A DNA stretch of 8,714 nucleotides from Tagaea sp. (GTDB taxonomy: Bacteria; Pseudomonadota; Alphaproteobacteria; CACIAM-22H2): NCBI GenBank assembly GCA_023653245.1, contig JAMNXK010000058.1:1-8714 (forward strand). Direction: 5' to 3'. Under the pieces are notes generated by a model, which saw nothing but the letters and a program-made list of their open reading frames with translations, had not been told where the DNA came from and searched no databases. The translations under genes and the position numbers were made by a program. Positions 1-5,439 of the stretch are shown here, in pieces; the first letter of the stretch is position 1, and every line of letters starts with the position of its first letter.

Positions 1-587
1 ATCTGTTTGAGGTCGTAGCCGGTGTTGTCCTTGCGCAATCCGGTCATGGAATCGAGCACGCGCCCGTCGGCGAGCACCACTTCCAGGCCGAGCACCAGAT
101 CGCGCGCCATGCCGTAGCGCAGCACGTTGATGCCCCCGGCATTGGTCGAGAGATTGCCGCCGATCCGGCACGTGCCTTCGGCGGCGAGCGACAGCGGGAA
201 CAGCCGGTCGGCCTCGGCGGCGCGTTTCTGGATGTCGGCCAGGATCATCCCGGCCTCGACGGCGATCGTGTCGTTGACCGTGTCGAGCCCGCGCAGCCGG
301 TCCATGCGCGCGAGCGTCAATACGATCTGCTTGCCGCTGGGGTCGGGCACGCCGCCGCCGACCAATCCGGTATTGCCGCCTTGGGGCACCACGCCGATGC
401 GCGCCTCGTTGCAGATCGCCAGGGTCGCGGCCACTTCGCGCGTGTCGGCGGGGCGCGCCACGGCCGCAGCCTTGCCGTTCTTGAACAGACCGCGCTCCTC
501 CTTTTCGTAAGGGGCGAGATCGGCGGGCGTGTCGAGCCAGCCCATGGGGCCGAGCAGCGCGCGCAATCGGTCGAAGGCGTCGGTCAT
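1..587 (-). CDS. FAD-binding D-2-hydroxyacid dehydrogenase (GlcD/LdhD/D2HGDH-like), N-terminal part, cut by window edge
   Basis: Reading leftwards from ATG at 587-585 gives 195 codons that run off the left edge; the family is about 460-480 residues, so roughly 40% is seen. The protein opens MTDAFDRLRALLG. It contains the PCMH-type FAD-binding half: the flavin pyrophosphate loop PQGGNTGLVGGGVP (residues 68-81), the segment EGTCRIGGNLSTNAGG (137-152) and RYGMARDLVLGLEVVLADG (157-175), then KDNTGYDLKQ at the cut. These blocks are characteristic of flavoenzymes that oxidise D-2-hydroxyacids (D-lactate, glycolate, D-2-hydroxyglutarate) and pass electrons to quinone, cytochrome or ETF. The substrate is set by the missing C-terminal half, so I give no symbol. 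No good Shine-Dalgarno is visible before the ATG; the start rests on the family N-terminus. It is divergent from the acetyltransferase at 832, with a 244-nt gap between. Family assignment is firm, the specific substrate is not. Confidence 0.93.
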   Translation of the reverse strand, partial: MTDAFDRLRALLGPMGWLDTPADLAPYEKEERGLFKNGKAAAVARPADTREVAATLAICNEARIGVVPQGGNTGLVGGGVPDPSGKQIVLTLARMDRLRGLDTVNDTIAVEAGMILADIQKRAAEADRLFPLSLAAEGTCRIGGNLSTNAGGINVLRYGMARDLVLGLEVVLADGRVLDSMTGLRKDNTGYDLKQ

Positions 588-617
588 GCGGGGAACAGTG
601 TATTCGCTCCGGGTATT

Positions 618-632
618 GAGGGTAAATCCCTC
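618..632. promoter_or_regulatory. Interrupted palindrome GAGGG-TAAAT-CCCTC, possible operator
   Basis: A perfect 5-bp inverted repeat with a 5-nt A/T-rich centre lies 31 bp upstream of the flavoprotein start, in the divergent intergenic region. Position and symmetry suit a repressor site in the flavoprotein promoter region. On the plus strand it is followed by TTTT at 636-639 and could act as a weak hairpin terminator, but five stem pairs and a gap of three bases before the T run make that less likely. No regulator gene is present in the window to support the operator reading. Confidence 0.2.
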
Positions 633-671
633 CGATTTTCGATGGCCTTGGGCATGGGGACACCGTATAGT

Positions 672-813
672 GAATGCGACATCGGTTCGGGGGAATCGGA
701 CGCACGGGGCTCCCTCGGATCCGCAAAACGGCTTTCGCGAGACTGCGGACGGCTTCGGCCACCCGCTCGCGAAACGGGCCGCCGCTCCGGGGGGTGCGGC
801 GGCCCACCTTTTT
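672..813 (+). ncRNA. Candidate structured small RNA or structured 5' leader ending in an intrinsic terminator
   Basis: No credible protein is encoded here, but the plus strand folds well by eye. Hairpin 1: 684-694 pairs with 711-721 (11 pairs including three G-U). Hairpin 2: TTTCGCGAG (733-741) pairs perfectly with CTCGCGAAA (766-774); inside it 746-748 pairs with 763-765, and GGC (751-753) pairs with GCC (758-760) around a TTCG loop, the very stable C(UUCG)G tetraloop. Hairpin 3 is the 10-bp terminator at 776-805 followed by T5. A TATAGT box at 666-671 could be the -10 element of a start near 678, giving about 136 nt, but no convincing -35 is present, so the 5' end is a guess. I recognise no known family (not SRP RNA, tmRNA, RNase P or a tRNA). 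It may be a free-standing sRNA or an attenuator-type leader of the acetyltransferase gene that starts at 832. Confidence 0.45.
776..813 (+). terminator. Rho-independent terminator (10-bp perfect G+C stem plus T5)
   Basis: The left arm GGGCCGCCGC (776-785) and right arm GCGGCGGCCC (796-805) are perfectly complementary around a 10-nt loop, followed by ACC and then TTTTT at 809-813. The T run lies only on the plus-strand side, so it acts on rightward transcription. No plus-strand protein gene lies upstream in the window, so it must end a non-coding transcript or the leader of the gene that begins 19 nt after the T run. Confidence 0.75.
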
Positions 814-831
814 CCAGGCCTTCGTAACTCG

Positions 832-1380
832 ATGATCGTCAGACCTTCTCGCGAAACCGACGCCGCCGCCATCGCCGCGATCTACGATCACTATGTCGTG
901 CGCAGCACGGCGACGATGGAGCTGACGCCGCCGGGCGTCGCCGAGATCGCCAAGCGCCGCCGCGACATCCTCGACAAAGGCTTGTCGCATCTGGTGGCCG
1001 AAGCGGATGGCGAAATCCTGGGCTTCGCCTACGCCTCGTTCTATCGCCCGCGGCCCGGCTATCGCTTCGCGCTCGAGGACACGGTCTATGTGAAGCCCGA
1101 CTCGGTCCGCAAAGGGATCGGCCGCGCCTTGCTGACCGCCTTGATCGCGGCGTGCGAAGCGGCCGGCGCGCGCCAGCTCGTGGCGGTCATCGGCGACGAC
1201 GCCAATGTCGCGACGATCGGCTTGCACGCCGCACTCGGCTTCCGGATCGCCGGCCGGTTGGCGTCGGTCGGCTTCAAGTTCGATCGCTGGACCGATCAGG
1301 TGTTGATGCAGCGCGCGTTAGCGCCGGGCGACGCCGCGCTGGCCGAGCGCCGCATGCGCGCCGAGGGCCAAGGCGGCTAA
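832..1380 (+). CDS. GNAT N-acetyltransferase, phosphinothricin acetyltransferase (PAT/Bar)-like
   Basis: This 182-residue cytoplasmic enzyme belongs to the PAT subfamily of GNAT proteins, which move acetyl from acetyl-CoA to the amino group of small amino-acid-like substrates such as phosphinothricin, methionine sulfoximine or methionine sulfone. Visible family features are IRxxxxxDAAAIAAIYDHYV-like opening residues (here MIVRPSRETD), Glu82 in LEDTVYV (the conserved acidic position before the beta-4/beta-5 splay), the acetyl-CoA loop RKGIGRALL (93-101), NVATIGLHAALGF (125-137), and the closing strand GFKFDRWTDQVLMQR (147-161). About 20 residues after LMQR extend beyond the usual end; they are coded in the 63-bp overlap with the MFS gene. 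ATG 832 was chosen because homology starts there, though the frame is open back to 529; no Shine-Dalgarno is seen, and a strong terminator ends 19 nt upstream. The true substrate may not be phosphinothricin. Confidence 0.92.
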   Translation: MIVRPSRETDAAAIAAIYDHYVVRSTATMELTPPGVAEIAKRRRDILDKGLSHLVAEADGEILGFAYASFYRPRPGYRFALEDTVYVKPDSVRKGIGRALLTALIAACEAAGARQLVAVIGDDANVATIGLHAALGFRIAGRLASVGFKFDRWTDQVLMQRALAPGDAALAERRMRAEGQGG

Positions 1381-2472
1381 CGCCGCGAGCGTGAACGGCA
1401 GGCCGAAGCGCGGGCTCGCCTCCATCGCCAAACCGATCAGTGCGGGCCCGAGCGTGCTGCCGAAGGTGTAGCTCGCGACCACGGCGGCCGTGGCGCGCAG
1501 CAAAGCGGGGCCCGAAAAGCCGTGGCCGACGCGGATCATCGCCAGCGTGTAGAGCATCCCGCCGGCCCCACCCCACAAGACCGCGACCGCCAGCGTGCCC
1601 GCGACCCCTTGCGCCACGAAAGGTGCCGCGAGCGACGTCACGATGAGCACGGCCAAGGCGCGGCGCACCGTCTTGTCGAGCGAGTACTTGTCGGCGAGCC
1701 AGCCGGCCGGGTATTGCGCGACGAACGAGCCCGCGCCCAAGGCCGAGGCGACCAAGGCGGCTTGCGCCGCCCCCAAGCCCAGCGCCAAGCCCCAATAAGC
1801 ACCCACACCCGACAGCCCGACTTCGAACATGCCGCCGATCGCCGCCCCCAGAATCGCGGCCGGTACGGCCAGCAGCACGATGTCGAACCCGCCGTCGCGA
1901 TCGCGCGTGTCGCCGGCGCGCTGGGCCGGGGCGGGCACGCCCAAGGCGAACAGCCACGAGAGCAGCCACAAGCCGGCGGCGACCCAGGCCGGCTCGGGGC
2001 CGGTGGGATCGAAGGCGAGCAGAACCAGCGGCCCGAGCATGAACGAAAAGCCGAGTGCCGTTTCGAACAGGCCGATGGCGCGGCCGCGCCGCTCGGCGGG
2101 AACCAGATCGGCGACCCAGCTTTCCGACACGATCCAGCGCAAGGCCGCCGCCGCGCCGATGGCGAAATTGGCGAGGCTCCACAGGAGATAGTCCTCGCTC
2201 GCGGCGAACGCCAAAGGCAGCGGGGCGGCGAACAGCGCCGAGCGCACGTAAAGATTGGCGCCGCCGAAGATGCGCGCGAACTTCGCCACGAACGGGGCGA
2301 GCGCGAGCAGCGCCACGCCCGGCACGGCCGCAAAAAATCCGATCGCCGCCGGCCCGTAGCCCAAGGCTTCGAGCCGGATCGCCGTATAGGGTATCAGCAG
2401 CGCGAAGCCGATCACGGCCGCGATGCCCGACGCGGCGAGACGAAAAACGGCGAAGGGAACGGACGACTCCAT
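1318..2472 (-). CDS. MFS transporter, YcaD-like
   Basis: A 384-residue, very hydrophobic inner-membrane protein with the pattern of a 12-helix major facilitator. Helix 1 is about residues 11-30, and the first half ends near 178. A polar loop with PAQRAGDTRDRDGG (182-195) separates the halves, and the second half begins near 198. Visible signatures are WIVSESWVADLVP (113-125), ERRGRAIGLFETALGFSFMLGP (127-148, the inter-helix basic motif), and QYPAGWLADKYSLDKTVRR (253-271) in the second-half equivalent. These resemble the YcaD-type MFS group of unknown substrate. ATG 2472-2470 was preferred because it leaves a short cytosolic tail before helix 1. An in-frame ATG at 2520-2518 would add 16 polar residues and would share a CATG palindrome with the start of the divergent GNAT gene. 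The last 63 bp, coding for the end of helix 12 and the tail, overlap the acetyltransferase gene tail-to-tail. Export of an acetylated or toxic small molecule is possible but unproven. Confidence 0.9.
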   Translation of the reverse strand: MESSVPFAVFRLAASGIAAVIGFALLIPYTAIRLEALGYGPAAIGFFAAVPGVALLALAPFVAKFARIFGGANLYVRSALFAAPLPLAFAASEDYLLWSLANFAIGAAAALRWIVSESWVADLVPAERRGRAIGLFETALGFSFMLGPLVLLAFDPTGPEPAWVAAGLWLLSWLFALGVPAPAQRAGDTRDRDGGFDIVLLAVPAAILGAAIGGMFEVGLSGVGAYWGLALGLGAAQAALVASALGAGSFVAQYPAGWLADKYSLDKTVRRALAVLIVTSLAAPFVAQGVAGTLAVAVLWGGAGGMLYTLAMIRVGHGFSGPALLRATAAVVASYTFGSTLGPALIGLAMEASPRFGLPFTLAALAALALGAHAALGQRGVARR

Positions 2473-2518
2473 GCGCAGCGTGATATAGCTCGGACGGGGA
2501 GGCGTACACCGCGAAATC

Positions 2519-3010
2519 ATGAAACCGGCCATTCCGCGCTGGCGTGCCATGGAAGAAGCCGATCTGGGCTTCGTCGATCGGCTCGGCAATTCGATCTATC
2601 CCGATCACCTCGAAAGCTTCGCGGCGTTCGCGGCGAAGTTCCGCGCCTGCGTCGCGGCGTGCTTGGTCGCCGAGTTGGGCGGCAAGGGCGTGGGTTACTG
2701 CCTGGCGCTGCCCGCCGACCTGGGCGCGCCGCCGCGCCTGAACCAAGTGCGCTACTCGCCGACCCGGCCGCGCCACATGCACATCCACGACATCGCGCTC
2801 GCCGAAGCCGCGCGCGGGCACGGATTGGTGCCGCGCGCGCTCGACCACGCCGCCGAGGTCGCGGGCAAGCTCGGTCTCGAAGGCCTGTCGCTGATCGCCG
2901 TGCGGGGCACCGAGCGGATGTGGCCGCGCTACGGCTTCGCGCCCGCCGAATGCGATCGCGCGATCCTGGCGAGCTTCGGCGGCGGGATCTACATGACCCG
3001 GGTTTTCTAG
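2519..3010 (+). CDS. GNAT family N-acetyltransferase
   Basis: A 163-residue cytoplasmic acetyltransferase of the GNAT fold. Seen in sequence: RWRAMEEADLGFVDRL (8-22, first strand and helix), the core strand HIHDIALAEAARGHGLVPRALD (88-109) containing the acetyl-CoA pyrophosphate loop ARGHGL, then LSLIAVRGTERMWPRYGF (123-140), the usual C-terminal strand-helix that closes the active site. It is not close to the PAT-like enzyme at 832; the cores differ and nothing suggests a recent duplication. The substrate cannot be told. A GGGGAG run lies about 16 nt before ATG 2519, rather far for a Shine-Dalgarno; a second in-frame ATG at 2549 is possible but would cut into the first strand. The stop TAG overlaps the stop of tsaC on the other strand. 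Only 46 nt separate it from the divergent MFS start, so promoters probably extend into the neighbouring coding regions. Confidence 0.88.
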   Translation: MKPAIPRWRAMEEADLGFVDRLGNSIYPDHLESFAAFAAKFRACVAACLVAELGGKGVGYCLALPADLGAPPRLNQVRYSPTRPRHMHIHDIALAEAARGHGLVPRALDHAAEVAGKLGLEGLSLIAVRGTERMWPRYGFAPAECDRAILASFGGGIYMTRVF

Positions 3011-3942
3011 GCGCTCGGCGCCGCCGCGCGCGCGAGACGGTCGCGGATGGCGCGGCCCAGCCCGCGCGCGGGAATCGATGCGACCGCGATCCGCGCTTCG
3101 CCCGCGCGGTCGAGCGCGCGCAGATAGGCGAACAAGTTCCGCGCGGCTTCGGCGAGATCGCCCGACGGGCTGAGATCGAGGCCTTCGACGCGCGCGGGCA
3201 GGCCGCCGAAGCCGAGATAGGCTTCGCCCGGCATCGGCGACGCGGCGTCCAAGCGCAACTTGGCGCGCGGCGCGTAGTGGCTGGCGAGCATGCCCGGCGC
3301 CTTGATCGTTCCCTCGGGCGCCGCAAGATCGCCGATCGCGGCGGCGATCGCTTCGACCGGCACGCCGCCCGGGCGAAGCAGGCGCGCGCGCGATCCCGTG
3401 AGGTCCACGATGGTCGATTCCAACCCGACGGCGCACGCCCCGCCATCGAGCACCAAGTCGACGCGCGCGCCCAGCCCGCGCGCGACGTCGAGTGCGGTGG
3501 TCGGCGAAAGCTTGCCTGACGGATTGGCGCTCGGTGCGGCGATGGGAACGCCCGCACGGCGCAGCAAGGCGCGCGCGACGGGATGCGCGGGCACGCGCAC
3601 GCCCACGCTGTCGAGGCCCGCGCGCGCGGCCAAGCAGACGCCCTGCCCGCGTACCGGCAGGACCAATGTCAACGGACCCGGCCAGAACAGATCCGCGAGC
3701 AGCTCGGCGCGCGCGTCGAACGCGGCGGCGCGCTTGGCGGCCGCGATATCGGGCACGTGCGCGATCAACGGATTGAAGCGCGGCCTGCCCTTGGCGGCGT
3801 AGATGCGCGCGACCGCGCGCGGATCGTCGGCGCGGGCACCCAGCCCGTAGACCGTCTCGGTCGGGAAGGCGACCAAGCGGCCGGCGCGCAAGGTGGACGC
3901 GGCGCGCGCGATGTTGGATTTGGTGGGCGGCAGGAGACGCAT
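3007..3942 (-). CDS. tsaC: L-threonylcarbamoyladenylate synthase (long Sua5/TsaC2 type)
   Basis: This 311-residue cytosolic enzyme makes threonylcarbamoyl-AMP from L-threonine, bicarbonate and ATP, the first step of t6A37 synthesis in ANN-decoding tRNAs; TsaD with TsaB/TsaE then transfers the group. The YrdC domain covers roughly residues 8-195: FPTETVYGLG (26-35), KGRPRFNPL (51-59, the KxR nucleotide-binding motif), WPGPLTLVL (87-95), PSANPSG (137-143), ESTIVDL (175-181) and RPGG (190-193). A linker with PGMLASHYAP (216-225) leads to the C-terminal Sua5 domain (about 230-305), so this is the long form rather than the roughly 190-residue TsaC/YrdC form. It is expected to be essential or nearly so. 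ATG 3942-3940 fits the family N-terminus; no clear Shine-Dalgarno is seen. It is divergent from the ParA gene (62-nt gap) and tail-to-tail with a GNAT gene, the two stops sharing CTAG at 3007-3010. Confidence 0.96.
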   Translation of the reverse strand: MRLLPPTKSNIARAASTLRAGRLVAFPTETVYGLGARADDPRAVARIYAAKGRPRFNPLIAHVPDIAAAKRAAAFDARAELLADLFWPGPLTLVLPVRGQGVCLAARAGLDSVGVRVPAHPVARALLRRAGVPIAAPSANPSGKLSPTTALDVARGLGARVDLVLDGGACAVGLESTIVDLTGSRARLLRPGGVPVEAIAAAIGDLAAPEGTIKAPGMLASHYAPRAKLRLDAASPMPGEAYLGFGGLPARVEGLDLSPSGDLAEAARNLFAYLRALDRAGEARIAVASIPARGLGRAIRDRLARAAAPSA

Positions 3943-3966
3943 GGCGGCCCGGGCTGTAGCACGGGG

Positions 3967-3997
3967 CCTTGCGCGTTCGCCAGGGACGGGCGCAAGG
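3967..3997 (+). promoter_or_regulatory. Inverted repeat that would mask the parA ribosome binding site
   Basis: CCTTGCGC (3967-3974) and GCGCAAGG (3990-3997) are perfect complements separated by 15 nt. The right arm holds AAGG (3994-3997), the only plausible Shine-Dalgarno for the ATG at 4005, at a 7-nt spacing. In RNA the 8-bp stem would close over the ribosome binding site. In DNA the same symmetry, in the tsaC-parA divergent gap, could be an operator. ParA-type proteins often control their own promoters, which makes an autoregulatory site plausible but not shown. Confidence 0.4.
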
Positions 3998-4004
3998 TGC
4001 CGCC

Positions 4005-4658
4005 ATGCCGGGAAGAATCGTCGTCGTGGCGCAGCAAAAAGGCGGGGCGGGCAAGACGACGCTCGCCGCCCACTTGGCCGCCTATTGGGCCGGGCGCGGC
4101 TTGCGCACGGCGGCCGTCGATATCGACCCGCAAGGCTCGTTCGCCTTGTGGACCGAGTTGCGCCAAGCCGCGCGCGGGCATGATGGGCTGGGCTTCGCCT
4201 TCGCCAAGCTGTCGGGCTGGCGCCTGCCGGGCGAACTCGACCGGCTCGCGCGCGAGCACGATATGGTGATCGTGGATTCGGCCCCGCACGCGCTCACGGA
4301 CTCGCGCACCGCGATCCGGCACGCGAATCTGGTGCTGGTGCCCGTGCAGCCGTCGCCGGTGGATCTGTGGGCGACCGAGCCCACGCTCAAGCTCGCGCGC
4401 GAAGAACGCCGGCCAGCGATGCTGGTGATCAACCGCATGCCGCCGCGCTCGACGCTGGCCACCGACATGATCGAAAAGCTCAACGCGCTCGACGCGGGCG
4501 TGTGCCGCGTGGCGCTGGGCAACCGCACCGCCTATGCGGCGAGCCTGGGGGCGGGGCTGGGCGTGACCGAGTTCGAGCCGGGTTCCGTCGCCGCGCGCGA
4601 ATTGGCGGCCGCGGGCGACGATCTGCTTGCCACGCTCGGCGCGCTGCCGGCGCGCTGA
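4005..4658 (+). CDS. ParA/MinD-family ATPase, orphan
   Basis: A 217-residue deviant-Walker ATPase of the ParA/Soj/ParF type. The P-loop is KGGAGKTT (12-19), with signature Lys12 and catalytic Lys17. The switch-I/A' motif is [11 protein letters not shown] (39-49), and Walker B is VIVDSAP (88-94). [12 protein letters not shown] segment (113-123) and the ending [31 protein letters not shown] are typical of short ParF-like members (about 205-215 residues) without an N-terminal HTH domain. Such ATPases bind DNA as ATP dimers and position plasmids, chromosomes, chemoreceptor arrays or other cargo. No ParB, ParG or centromere repeats are in the window, so the cargo is unknown; plasmid partition is only one possibility. 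ATG 4005 was chosen over a TTG at 3969 because AAGG lies 7 nt upstream and homology starts at [10 protein letters not shown]. The gene ends 4 nt short of the convergent cysQ stop. Confidence 0.93.
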   Translation: MPGRIVVVAQQKGGAGKTTLAAHLAAYWAGRGLRTAAVDIDPQGSFALWTELRQAARGHDGLGFAFAKLSGWRLPGELDRLAREHDMVIVDSAPHALTDSRTAIRHANLVLVPVQPSPVDLWATEPTLKLAREERRPAMLVINRMPPRSTLATDMIEKLNALDAGVCRVALGNRTAYAASLGAGLGVTEFEPGSVAARELAAAGDDLLATLGALPAR

Positions 4659-4662
4659 TCTG

Positions 4663-5439
4663 TCACCACGCGCCGCGGGCGATGAAGTCCGGATTGCGGA
4701 AGCCGGGTTTGCCGTAAACGAGGGGCATGCCGTCGATGCGTTCGACATGCCCGCCGGCGGCGACCAACAGCGCTTCGCCCGCGGCCGTGTCCCACTCGCT
4801 GGTCGGCCCGAAGCGCGGGTAGAGATCGCCGGCCCCTTCCGCGAGGAGGCCGAATTTCGCCGCCGACCCCAGGCGCCGGTGTTCTTTGACCGCGAACGCG
4901 TCGCAATAGGCGCTCTCGGCGGCCGAGCCATGGCTCTTGGACGACATCACGATCAGCCCGTCGGCGGGCTTGGCGCGCGCGGCGATCGCGCGTTCGGATC
5001 CGTCGCGCTCGGCGCGAAACGCGCCCATCCCGATGGCGCCGGACCACGCCACGCCCGTCGCCGGTTGCAGCACCACGCCCAAAGCCGGGCGCCCGTCGCG
5101 CACGAGGCCGATATTCACCGCGAACTGCCCGTTGCGCTCGACGAATTCGCGCGTGCCGTCGAGCGGATCGACGAGCCAGAATTCGCGCGGCGGTGCCGCG
5201 GGCCAGGCGACGTGCCCGCGCGCCATCGCTTCCTCGGCGATCGCGGGAATGTCCGGCGTCAATTCCCGCAAGCCCGCCAGGACGATTTCTTCGGCGCGCT
5301 CGTCGGCCTCGGTCACCGGCGTGCGGTCGGCTTTGGTGCGCACCTCGAAACCGGAATCGTGAATGCGCATGATCTCGACGCCCGCGCGCCGCGCCAAGGC
5401 GACGAGCGGCGCGCGCAGAGCCGAAAGATCGAGCGTCAC
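4663..5439 (-). CDS. cysQ: 3'(2'),5'-bisphosphate nucleotidase CysQ (inositol monophosphatase superfamily)
   Basis: A 258-residue Mg-dependent, Li-sensitive-type phosphatase that hydrolyses 3'-phosphoadenosine 5'-phosphate (PAP) to AMP, clearing the by-product of sulfate assimilation and of PAP-releasing transferases; some family members also act on inositol phosphates. Metal-site motifs are all present: Glu69-Glu70 in [26 protein letters not shown] (from 91; ligands Asp91 and Asp94), and [10 protein letters not shown] (215-224; Asp217). [19 protein letters not shown] (191-209) with [12 protein letters not shown] is the CysQ rather than the SuhB pattern. The start is GTG 5439-5437, which overlaps the upstream TGA as GTGA, with AAGG 10 nt upstream; this start gives the full first helix. 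It is therefore probably translated by coupling to the hydroxylase gene before it. It is tail-to-tail with parA, 4 nt apart. All catalytic residues are present. Confidence 0.95.
   Translation of the reverse strand: MTLDLSALRAPLVALARRAGVEIMRIHDSGFEVRTKADRTPVTEADERAEEIVLAGLRELTPDIPAIAEEAMARGHVAWPAAPPREFWLVDPLDGTREFVERNGQFAVNIGLVRDGRPALGVVLQPATGVAWSGAIGMGAFRAERDGSERAIAARAKPADGLIVMSSKSHGSAAESAYCDAFAVKEHRRLGSAAKFGLLAEGAGDLYPRFGPTSEWDTAAGEALLVAAGGHVERIDGMPLVYGKPGFRNPDFIARGAW

Noticed and set aside
672..813. Known housekeeping RNA (SRP RNA, 6S RNA, tmRNA) or tRNA
   Set aside because: No SRP GGAA/AGCA loop core, no end-to-end closing stem as in 6S, no tRNA-like acceptor or T-loop consensus in the right geometry.
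529..831. Extension of the PAT-like acetyltransferase frame upstream to 529
   Set aside because: The extra 101 codons would cross the structured RNA and terminator and the divergent flavoprotein start; family homology begins at ATG 832.
832..2472. Acetyltransferase plus MFS transporter as a resistance cassette on a mobile element
   Set aside because: No terminal repeats, integrase, transposase or composition shift nearby; the genes are convergent rather than co-transcribed.
1522..3519. Long plus-strand frame of 665 codons across the MFS, GNAT and tsaC genes
   Set aside because: Low-complexity Arg/Ala/Gly composition and no motif; it is a frame shadow of three well-supported genes.
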